A stretch of 64,000 bases of DNA, from the NCBI GenBank assembly GCA_937992195.1, contig CALKKV010000018.1:37576-101575 (forward strand), in the 5' to 3' direction. The DNA is from an uncultured Gammaproteobacteria bacterium (GTDB lineage: Bacteria > Pseudomonadota > Gammaproteobacteria > Arenicellales > Poriferihabitantaceae). Below, piece after piece: positions 57,585 through 64,000 of the stretch (positions are counted from its first letter, which is position 1; each line of letters starts with the position of its first letter). A program made the position numbers and the translations under genes. Under the pieces are notes generated by a model. The model was not told the DNA's origin. It was given only the letters and a program-made list of their open reading frames with translations, and made no database searches.

Positions 57585-58559
57585 TTACTTTAACGCATCG
57601 ACATCTCTTACTGCACCGAAGGCTGCGCTTGTTGCCAATGCTCCATAAGCTTTGAGCGCGGTGCTTACTACTCGGTCGCGTTGCGGTTTCCAGGCAAGTT
57701 TGCCGCGCGCTTCCATCGCGGCGCGTCTTGCTTCCAGCGTTGCTTCATCAACTGCTAAATGAATTTTGCGGTTCGGGATATCGATTTCGATGGTGTCGTT
57801 TTCTTCCACAAGGCCAATCGCACCACCTTCAGCTGCTTCAGGAGAAACGTGGCCGATAGAGAGCCCCGATGTACCTCCAGAGAAACGACCGTCTGTTACC
57901 AGGGCGCACGCTTTTCCAAGCTTCTTGGATTTGAGGTAAGTGGTCGGATATAGTATCTCCTGCATGCCTGGGCCGCCACGAGGACCTTCATGGGTAATGA
58001 CCACAACATCTCCAGCCTCAATGGTATTGCCTAAAATTCCATCGACCGCTGCGTCCTGGCTGTGAAATATCCGTGCACGACCTGTGAACTTTAGAATACT
58101 TTCATCAACGCCAGCTGTTTTCACGATGCACCCGTCCTGCGCTATGTTGCCGTAAAGAACGGCTAAACCACCGTCCTGACTGTAGGCATTGTTCTTGCTG
58201 CGAATACATCCGTTTTCGCGATCATCATCAAGTGTTTTATACAGTTTGCTTTGACTAAACGCTGTTTGGGTTGGTACGCCTTCTGGAGCAGCGCGAAAAA
58301 AGTCTTTCTTTTTCACATCGTCCACAGCGATGGTATTAAATTCTTTTGCAACCCCACCAGCTTTTTCAATCTCTCTGGCAACAAGTTGTCCCATATCTTT
58401 CAGGTGTACATGCCCTGGCACAAATTGGGTGAATGAATTTGAGACGGCAACAATGGGTTTATTGAAATCATCTTCTTTCATTCCGGTTGCGCGCCATAGT
58501 GCGCGAGCGCCGGCCATTGTGCGACCGCGTGTGGTAGTCCAGGATCGACAGTCAGGCAT
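57585..58559 (-). pseudogene. ilvD: Dihydroxy-acid dehydratase with a large in-frame internal deletion
   Basis: The 324-codon frame starts like full-length IlvD ([35 protein letters not shown]) as far as FNTIAVDD at residue 81, then jumps straight to [21 protein letters not shown], which corresponds to about residue 370 of the 616-residue E. coli protein. About 290 residues are missing: the GIAMGHGGM block and the two cysteine-bearing segments that hold the iron-sulfur cluster (E. coli Cys122 and Cys195). The C-terminal half keeps [25 protein letters not shown] and [13 protein letters not shown] with the catalytic serine. The frame stays open. The junction is near 58314-58320. Without its cluster it cannot work as a dehydratase. 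An assembly collapse is the main alternative. Confidence 0.85.
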
Positions 58560-58787
58560 GTTTTTTATTTATCAATAGAACGGTTTATTAGGCCAGATTC
58601 TATCAAAAGAGTGCTAACAGCACTGACCATTCGAAATAATAAATGAATGCTGCACTGCTAAACTAAAACGCACGATACTTTTTTCAGTCTTAGAGAAAGG
58701 CAATCCACGTTCTTGATATATCCTTTGGAGCGTGAGTGCTCCCTGCTCGCAGGCGACAATCCCGTAATTTAGATCGGGTGTTAATTA

Positions 58788-59921
58788 TTACTTGGCCGCT
58801 ACTAAATCCTTGAGTTCTGTGTCTAATGCATTCAGGATTTCATCGTATTTAAAGGCGCCGACTTTTTCCCCCTGACGTTTCAGATTGACGTAATTCGGAC
58901 CACACCATAGACCAAGGTCTGCGTCATCAGTTTCACCGGGGCCGTTTACTCTGCATCCCATAACAGCGATAGTAATAGCGTGTTGCTCTGCCCAAGCGGT
59001 GCGCTCTTGAACTTGATGTGCAAGATCAATAAAGGCCTCGTTCTCAACTCGGGAGCAGCTCGGGCAGCTGATCAGATTGAGTTTATCTTCATTAAAATGT
59101 ACGACGGTTCTCACCCTGCCAGCTGCAATGTCATCAAGAATTTGACGACCCGCGGCAATCTCCTCATGCTTACGATCATAGGGCAGCGTTAAAGAAACGC
59201 GGATGGTATCGCCAATGCCTTTACCGATCAGTTGTTCAAATGCTATGCGGGTTTTTTCAATGCCCATCGGCGGAATACCTGCTTCGGTAACGCCAAGATG
59301 CAGTGGGATCTCCGGTCTGGCCGCTGCAAAACGCAGGTAGGCTTCGACAGTTTTAGTCGGGTCAGATTCTTTTAACGAAACGCAATAACGCGTGTACTTG
59401 AGTTCGTCCAGCCAGGCACTATGCTCAAGCGCGCTTTCAACCATTGGTGTGATGGCGTCATCCTTGTCGTACATTGAGGCTTTTTCAGGGTCTGTGGAAC
59501 CGCCGTTCACACCGATTCGAATCGCACAGTCATATTTATTCGCAATCTCAACCAGATAGGCAACCTTGTCTTTCCAAGGTTTTTTCCGTTCATGATGATA
59601 AAGGTGCCCCGGGTTGTAGCGGATTTTGTCTACATGGGGCGCCAGTATCTCGGCAAGACGATAGTTCTCCTGCAAATCGACGCTAATAATGGCATCTGAC
59701 TCTGCTCGAAGTTGAATTAATGCTGCGGCATCGCGCTTATTATCTGCTGCGATTCTGATAATATCCGCACCGGCGTTTTCCAGTGCTTTGACCTGTTTAA
59801 GGGTGGCTTCAATGTCGGTCGTCGGCGTTGCGCACATGCTTTGCACGGCGATCGGATTGTTATCGCCGATGGTGATGTTTCCTATTTTTACAGCGCGAGT
59901 TGCGTTTCTTTTGACAGACAT
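58788..59921 (-). CDS. ispG: 4-hydroxy-3-methylbut-2-en-1-yl diphosphate synthase
   Basis: A 377-residue 4Fe-4S enzyme, sixth step of the MEP isoprenoid pathway. The TIM-barrel part begins [20 protein letters not shown] and has [11 protein letters not shown] and KIRYNPGHL. The C-terminal cluster ligands are in [13 protein letters not shown] (two Cys) and [17 protein letters not shown] (one Cys plus the Glu ligand). With ispB it shows a bacterial MEP-based quinone supply. It is divergent from birA. Confidence 0.96.
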   Translation of the reverse strand: MSVKRNATRAVKIGNITIGDNNPIAVQSMCATPTTDIEATLKQVKALENAGADIIRIAADNKRDAAALIQLRAESDAIISVDLQENYRLAEILAPHVDKIRYNPGHLYHHERKKPWKDKVAYLVEIANKYDCAIRIGVNGGSTDPEKASMYDKDDAITPMVESALEHSAWLDELKYTRYCVSLKESDPTKTVEAYLRFAAARPEIPLHLGVTEAGIPPMGIEKTRIAFEQLIGKGIGDTIRVSLTLPYDRKHEEIAAGRQILDDIAAGRVRTVVHFNEDKLNLISCPSCSRVENEAFIDLAHQVQERTAWAEQHAITIAVMGCRVNGPGETDDADLGLWCGPNYVNLKRQGEKVGAFKYDEILNALDTELKDLVAAK

Positions 59922-60051
59922 TAAGCTTCGGTGAGTTCGGTAAATTAGATTCGCCGTAAAATGCCTTTTGAAGACCCTAAAGCGGCGCTAGCGTAGCCGG
60001 ATTATATCTTTTTCACTGTTAGTCTGTCGTCGACAATCAGCGGTTCCTATA

Positions 60052-60834
60052 TTGAATTTTCAGCCAGACATTCTGCAGCAGTATCTTGCTAACAAAAGTT
60101 CGGTGTCAGCCGATCGCGTCCACTGGTTTGATGAAATAGATTCAACCAATGATTTCATTGCGCAACATCCAGCCAGTCATGGCCGTGTTTGTCTTGCTGG
60201 ATTACAGTGTGCGGGCAGAGGACAGCGCGGCAAACAATGGCAGGCTCCCTCTATGAGCAGCGTCTTAATGTCTGTTGGATGGGACTTGCAGGCTCGCAGT
60301 GTTGCCGGGTTGTCGCTGGTGTGTGGATTGGCAGCCAAACAGGCATTAGAGAATATGAATGTTTCCGCAGTTTCACTCAAGTGGCCGAATGACATATTAC
60401 TCGGTGGTAAGAAACTTGGCGGTATCCTGGTAGAAGTATCTGGTCGCAAGGCGGTTATTGGTATGGGGATGAATGTTGATCTAGGAAATTCAATAAAAAG
60501 AGAGCAATTCCCTTTGGCGACCAAGCTGCCGTGGACAGATTTAGCAACGAACCATTACCAGCTGGACTTCCACCAATTAACGGCAGAATTGATTATTGCG
60601 CTGACCCAAACTCTCGAGCAATTTGTCAAAGAGGGTTTCGATTATTTTCATAATCGCTGGATACAGGCGCATCATTTTCAAGGTCAAATTGTGAGACTGG
60701 AAGGGGTCGATTCAATTGAAGGTGAAGTAACCGGAGTTGATCATTTAGGTGGTTTGATTCTGAAAGTTGCAGGTGTTCCCAGAGTCTTCTATGCTGGTGA
60801 GGTTTCAATGACTCCTGTTGGAGAAATCACTTAA
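60052..60834 (+). CDS. birA: Biotin-[acetyl-CoA carboxylase] ligase without a DNA-binding domain
   Basis: A 260-residue biotin protein ligase. The biotin and AMP loop GRGQRGKQW is at residues 55-63 and KWPNDILLGGKKLGGILVE starts at residue 110. The C-terminal SH3-like domain follows (EGEVTGVDHLGGLILK). The winged-helix repressor domain that begins E. coli BirA (321 residues) is absent; the catalytic domain starts almost at once (FDEIDSTNDFIA), making it a class I ligase with no self-repression. The start is TTG at 60052; no ATG or GTG is available upstream in frame. Confidence 0.9.
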   Translation: MNFQPDILQQYLANKSSVSADRVHWFDEIDSTNDFIAQHPASHGRVCLAGLQCAGRGQRGKQWQAPSMSSVLMSVGWDLQARSVAGLSLVCGLAAKQALENMNVSAVSLKWPNDILLGGKKLGGILVEVSGRKAVIGMGMNVDLGNSIKREQFPLATKLPWTDLATNHYQLDFHQLTAELIIALTQTLEQFVKEGFDYFHNRWIQAHHFQGQIVRLEGVDSIEGEVTGVDHLGGLILKVAGVPRVFYAGEVSMTPVGEIT

Positions 60835-61712
60835 TGTCTGCCGTACTTTTGCTCGATGCCGGAAATCAAAGACTAAAATGGGCGTGTCTGTCTTGCTCTG
60901 ATCTAGGCTCGGTAAGCGTTACAGGTTTCTCAGGACTATCGAAAGTATCGACTTTTCGATCTGGTATTTCAGATCTTTATGAAAATGGCAGTGAATTATC
61001 TTCCCTCGCTGCATTGAAACAGGCAATTCAAGACAATGAGGAGCAGGCAGGACTGATCTTAGTGAGTTCCGTGGCCGGTAGCGAAGTGCGGGAGCATATC
61101 GAACAAATTTGTCGACAAACCTGGCGTTGTTCGCCCGAATTTATTGCACCGGACCGCTCTGTTCTGGATTTTAGTAATCATTATGACAACCCTACTCAGC
61201 TCGGGAGTGATCGCTGGCTGGCGGCTTGTGCAGCACGGCAACTGGTCGACGAGTTATCTGAAGAAAGCGCGGCGCCGGAATCCGTTATCGTCATCGATGC
61301 AGGTACTGCGGTAACGGTAGATCTAATGGTCGGTCATGATTTTCAAGGGGGAGCAATCTTGCCGGGTTATGGTACGACCATACAGGCATTGGGTAGCAAA
61401 ACAGGGCAAATTAGAATCGACGCCGATCAATTGGTAAAACAAACTGGCATGGCGCCACGCTCTATCTGCAAAGACACTTTGGTGGCCACGAATAGTGGTG
61501 ACGCGGTCAAAGCCGGAGCAATTGCTTCCGTTGCCGGAGGGGTCAAGTACATGGTCCAGCAATTGCAAACTGTGCTGGATAGTCCGGCTGCGGTTTGCGT
61601 ATCGGGTGGTGACGGTCAACTAGCGGCATCTGGCCTGGATTGTTCCTGCTATTTTTTTGACAATATTGTATTAACTGGTTTAGCGATGGAGGCGAGTGCC
61701 AAACTAAGATGA
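60834..61712 (+). CDS. coaX: Type III pantothenate kinase
   Basis: A 292-residue ASKHA-fold kinase, first step of coenzyme A synthesis. The phosphate-1 loop is LLLDAGNQRLKWA, the pantothenate site GSDRWLAACAA, and VIDAGTAVTVDLM and GGAILPGYGT follow. The ATG overlaps the birA stop (TAATG), so translation is coupled. The same birA-coaX-SPOR order occurs in pseudomonads. Confidence 0.94.
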   Translation: MSAVLLLDAGNQRLKWACLSCSDLGSVSVTGFSGLSKVSTFRSGISDLYENGSELSSLAALKQAIQDNEEQAGLILVSSVAGSEVREHIEQICRQTWRCSPEFIAPDRSVLDFSNHYDNPTQLGSDRWLAACAARQLVDELSEESAAPESVIVIDAGTAVTVDLMVGHDFQGGAILPGYGTTIQALGSKTGQIRIDADQLVKQTGMAPRSICKDTLVATNSGDAVKAGAIASVAGGVKYMVQQLQTVLDSPAAVCVSGGDGQLAASGLDCSCYFFDNIVLTGLAMEASAKLR

Positions 61713-62545
61713 AGTGGATAGCTGCAATTTTGATGATATTCAATGTCCTGGTCTTCCTGGGAATTAGTGATCGACAGGTTGAGTATGTTGCAGACCAGAC
61801 CGAGCTACAGCCCGATGTGAATGGCGATAGCATGTTGGTATTGCGTGAGGTTTACCCCAAGCTTGAAGATTCTGACCGGCTGGGGAACGTTGATAGCGCC
61901 AATGAACCCGTAATTGTGACCGGCGGTGATGATTTACCTGAAACAATAATCCCTGATGACACGCTAGCCTCCCTAGAAGTTAGCAGTAGTGGTGAAGCAA
62001 CTTTGATTGAAACGGAAGAACCTGCGCAAGAATCAGAGATTGATCTAGCGGCCCTTGTGCCGGCAGAGAGTGGCAGTCTTCCTGTGGGGCTTTCCTGTTA
62101 TCGCATCGGACCTTTTAAAAGTGGATCTGTCTGGTCTCGTGCAAACAGTTGGGTTCAGTCTCAAGATATTTCGATCACGCCGGTACGCAGCGAAAGTCGG
62201 GAAGTGAGGGCGGTGCGGGTTTATGTCGGTCCTTTTGAATCGATTGCTGCGGCGCAGGGGGATGTCGAGGTATTGAAACAAAAGGATCTGGATTACTTCG
62301 TTTATCTAAGGGATGACAATCAAGCGCGCATCTCGCTCGGTTATTTCACTCAGGAAGAGCTTTCGATCAAATTTGTGGATTATCTGAAAACTCAAAATAT
62401 TGAAGCGAAATCTCAGCCTGAGTATCGAACTCTCGGCCCTTTTGACTGGATGGATGTAGAGATTGAGGGCGAAAGGAGACGTCTTATCCTTGATCGTGAT
62501 TGGGGTGATGAGGAGGTGGAGACAATAGAGCGAGAATGCAGCTAG
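61709..62545 (+). CDS. SPOR-domain-like membrane-anchored protein
   Basis: A 278-residue protein with one N-terminal membrane helix (WIAAILMIFNVLVFLGI), an acidic disordered region of about 110 residues, and a C-terminal domain with CYRIGPFKSGSVWSRANSW and VRVYVGPFESIAAAQGDVEVL, the pattern of SPOR domains that bind denuded peptidoglycan. It likely faces the periplasm, anchored in the inner membrane. The start overlaps the coaX stop by four bases. A terminator follows at 62656. Confidence 0.82.
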   Translation: MKWIAAILMIFNVLVFLGISDRQVEYVADQTELQPDVNGDSMLVLREVYPKLEDSDRLGNVDSANEPVIVTGGDDLPETIIPDDTLASLEVSSSGEATLIETEEPAQESEIDLAALVPAESGSLPVGLSCYRIGPFKSGSVWSRANSWVQSQDISITPVRSESREVRAVRVYVGPFESIAAAQGDVEVLKQKDLDYFVYLRDDNQARISLGYFTQEELSIKFVDYLKTQNIEAKSQPEYRTLGPFDWMDVEIEGERRRLILDRDWGDEEVETIERECS

Positions 62546-62655
62546 CAGGAATTCTTGATCTTGATCGATAAATTGCCAAAAACTGGATTCTAATCTAGCT
62601 GCATTATTCTGCCTTTTTGTCTTTTACCCTGTATTTATAGGGCGAATCGAATTCT

Positions 62656-62686
62656 CCAAGGAAACCATTGAAAATCCTTGGTTTTT
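62656..62686 (+). terminator. Intrinsic terminator after the birA-coaX-SPOR operon
   Basis: CCAAGGA (62656-62662) pairs with TCCTTGG (62675-62681) across a 12-base loop, and five T residues follow. Confidence 0.7.
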
Positions 62687-62699
62687 CCGCGATTTTTCA

Positions 62700-62729
62700 T
62701 TGCAATCTGCATGCCAATTTGAGTAAAAT
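62700..62729 (+). promoter_or_regulatory. Sigma-70 promoter of the tRNA-tuf operon
   Basis: TTGCAA (62700-62705) and TAAAAT (62724-62729) are 18 bases apart. The next bases, CGCGCTCC, form a GC-rich discriminator typical of stringently controlled tRNA operons. Confidence 0.6.
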
Positions 62730-62863
62730 CGCGCTCCATTTTGAGTTTGGGTTTCAAGCATAAGCCGGTTTTGTGGTTTGTGTGCGGCTATATCTGCGAC
62801 TAATCTTTGAACATTTTTCTTCTAAATCTTTGATTTAGTGGAATTTTTGTTGTCAGACGATTC

Positions 62864-63212
62864 GCCCGCATAGCTCAGTTGGCTAGAGCAGCTGATTTGT
62901 AAAAAATTGCACCTTCGTGGAGAAATTTACGAAGTGGAGGTGGCTAAAACGGGGAAACCTTCCCGAGAAGTTTGCAGAATTTCTGTAATCCGATCGAATG
63001 GCAATCCCGTGCTACCCCAAATAGAGGGTTTGTTTGGGGGAGTGTAGAGACTTTACACCACCCACCTGCAGCTTGAACGCTGGTTTCAGTGGACAAGTAT
63101 GGTGAAGAGAAAGTCCAGACCCCAAACCCAGGGCCAACAGGCTTCGGGGCCGTGAAAGCGGTAGTAGGTATGAATCAGCAGGTCGTGGGTTCGAGTCCCT
63201 CTGCGGGCTCCA
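62864..63212 (+). tRNA. tRNA-Thr(UGU) interrupted by a group I intron
   Basis: Exon 1 is 62864-62900 and exon 2 is 63173-63212, with CCA encoded at the end. Joined, they give a 77-base tRNA: acceptor stem GCCCGCA with TGCGGGC, D arm GCTC/GAGC, anticodon stem GCTGA/TCAGC and a seven-base loop TTTGTAA with anticodon TGT at positions 34-36. The interruption falls after U36. The T stem contains one U-U mismatch. Position first in the Thr-Tyr-Gly-Thr-tuf cluster identifies it as the thrU equivalent of E. coli. It should read ACA and ACG codons. Confidence 0.9.
62901..63172 (+). ncRNA. Group I self-splicing intron (IC3-like, 272 nt) in the tRNA-Thr anticodon loop
   Basis: The intron follows a 5'-exon U and ends in G, as group I introns do. 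The P1 guide is GCA (62909-62911), which pairs with the anticodon UGU through a terminal G-U pair, like the GUG guide of the Azoarcus tRNA-Ile intron. P2 is CTTCGT (62913-62918) with ACGAAG (62929-62934). The core GTGTAGAGACT...CACCCACCT and TATGGTGAAG...AGTCCAG is very close to Azoarcus. P7 is GACTTT (63049-63054) with AAAGTC (63110-63115), covarying with GACUA/UAGUC there. There is no room for a homing endonuclease and none is seen. Confidence 0.88.
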
Positions 63213-63307
63213 TTAACTTTAGGAAGTTAACGGGGCAGTTTTCGATGAAACGAAAGCAAAAAATGGCAATTGTATTTTGAGAAATCGAAATACATTGGAT
63301 GTGTGCT

Positions 63308-63392
63308 GGAGGGGTTCCCGAGCGGTCAAAGGGGGCAGACTGTAAATCTGCTGGCTCAGCCTTCGGAGGTTCGAATCCTCCCCCCTCCACCA
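63308..63392 (+). tRNA. tRNA-Tyr(GUA)
   Basis: 85 bases with CCA encoded. Acceptor GGAGGGG pairs with CCCCTCC; anticodon arm GCAGA-CTGTAAA-TCTGC gives GTA; the long class II variable arm is CTGGCTCAGCCTTCGG. It is the second tRNA of the cluster. Confidence 0.95.
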
Positions 63393-63470
63393 GCTCATGT
63401 GGTTTTTGCGAGTGTGAAATAGCTTGCGCGATGTCTGGAGTGAAAGCTTTGGCATCAAAATTTTGTTAGT

Positions 63471-63545
63471 GCGGGTGTAGTTCAACGGCTAGAACCTCAG
63501 CCTTCCAAGCTGATGATGTGGGTTCGATTCCCATCACCCGCTCCA
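63471..63545 (+). tRNA. tRNA-Gly(UCC)
   Basis: 75 bases with CCA encoded. Acceptor GCGGGTG pairs with CACCCGC; anticodon arm TCAGC-CTTCCAA-GCTGA gives TCC; the T loop is TTCGATT. Confidence 0.95.
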
Positions 63546-63594
63546 CTTGCCTTATCAGGTGCAGGGTGAGCGGAAAGAGTGAGATGTTTGCTAG

Positions 63595-63669
<75 letters not shown>

Positions 63670-63860
63670 CAGATTTTTGTGGTGAGTGAAGTTGGCTGGA
63701 TGGTCCTCACTAAGAGGCGGGCAGACAGCGTTTCTGACAGTTTTGTTGGGAGCCTGACTAAAAGTATACGGGATGGCGCTGGGCAGAAATATTGGCTTAA
63801 GCGGCATCAAGATTGAAGTTTTTTTATTTGTTTTTGTTATTAAAGACGAGAATTTAAGCA

Positions 63861-64000
63861 ATGTCGAAAGAGAAATTTGAAAGAACGAAGCCCCACGTAA
63901 ACGTAGGCACGATCGGTCACGTAGACCACGGTAAGACGACTTTGACTGCGGCGATGACGAAGGTGCTGTCGGAGAAATTTGGCGGAGCAGCGATTGATTT
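63861..64000 (+). CDS. tuf: Elongation factor Tu (partial, runs off the right edge)
   Basis: The first 46 codons are present: [20 protein letters not shown], then the P-loop [17 protein letters not shown]-Tu delivers aminoacyl-tRNA to the ribosome. Following four tRNA genes, this is the tufB-type locus. The remaining G motifs lie beyond the window. Confidence 0.97.
   Translation, partial: MSKEKFERTKPHVNVGTIGHVDHGKTTLTAAMTKVLSEKFGGAAID

Larger units (their letters stand above)
62546..62863. other. Intergenic region before the tRNA-tuf operon
   Basis: This 318-base gap has no gene. It holds the terminator at 62656-62686 and the tRNA operon promoter at 62700-62729, leaving about 130 bases of leader before the first tRNA. 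Confidence 0.7.

Noticed and set aside
62901..63172. Group II intron or transposon as the explanation of the tRNA-Thr interruption
   Set aside because: There is no GUGYG start or domain V, and no terminal repeats or target duplication; the group I core is clear.
63089..63390. Short open frames across the intron and tRNA genes on both strands
   Set aside because: They lie over the intron and tRNA sequences and match no homing endonuclease or other protein family.

Overview
The window looks like ordinary chromosome from an uncultured-type, probably marine gammaproteobacterium with moderate GC. The evidence is the gammaproteobacterial gene order (ispB<>rplU-rpmA-obgE-proB; birA-coaX-SPOR-tRNA Thr/Tyr/Gly/Thr-tuf; polA next to a DUF2782 gene), a PdsS/PdsR two-component pair typical of marine gammaproteobacteria, an ETF-ubiquinone oxidoreductase and a taurine:pyruvate-type aminotransferase. 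I cannot place it below class. I see no CRISPR array, insertion sequence or phage.

Layout. 1-6650: sulfur and C1 metabolism (metY fragment, acyl-CoA synthetase with a TSUP permease, a MetF-like reductase, a proline racemase-family enzyme, cysM). 6691-13610: ispB, rplU-rpmA-obgE-proB, gloB, a histidine phosphatase and a class I glutamine amidotransferase. 13810-26505: dapA, purL, a secreted Cds6-like protein, ETF-QO, argD, a DUF2059 protein, a YnfA protein and a HEAT-repeat gene that appears split by a frameshift. 26538-36367: a reverse-strand run (secreted cyclase, fpr, nudC, typA, argB), then metK-ahcY under a leader with a perfect palindrome, then a ROK kinase. 36577-41434: ppiC, polA, a LOG-family protein, a DUF2782 protein and a small secreted protein. 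41435-43862: an accessory pocket with a three-gene cassette (small ORF, CDP-alcohol phosphatidyltransferase, CTP transferase) and a decayed SRAP (YedK/HMCES) gene. 43892-49247: pdsS-pdsR without a sortase in view, a GDSL esterase, a GNAT protein and a small unknown. 49504-62545: uvrD, aminotransferase, zinc-ribbon protein, rhodanese, DUF533 protein, molybdopterin oxidoreductase, a shortened ilvD, ispG, birA-coaX-SPOR. 62864-64000: four tRNA genes and the start of tuf.

The most notable find is at 62864-63212. The tRNA-Thr(UGU) gene ahead of tuf is interrupted in its anticodon loop by a 272-nt group I intron related to the Azoarcus tRNA-Ile intron. The exons join exactly into a normal cloverleaf and the intron carries a covarying P7 and a clear P2. 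Next in interest are an ilvD reading frame that has lost about 290 internal residues, including both iron-sulfur cysteine regions, yet stays in frame; a ribosomal protein L21 with a C-terminal helix-hairpin-helix domain; and the phospholipid-type cassette at 41979-43345.

How the genes connect: metK and ahcY form the S-adenosylmethionine/S-adenosylhomocysteine half of the methyl cycle, with metY, the MetF-like enzyme and cysM supplying sulfur and methyl groups. The acyl-CoA synthetase and ETF-QO suggest fatty or organic acid oxidation feeding the quinone pool. argB, argD, proB, dapA and purL are standard biosynthesis.
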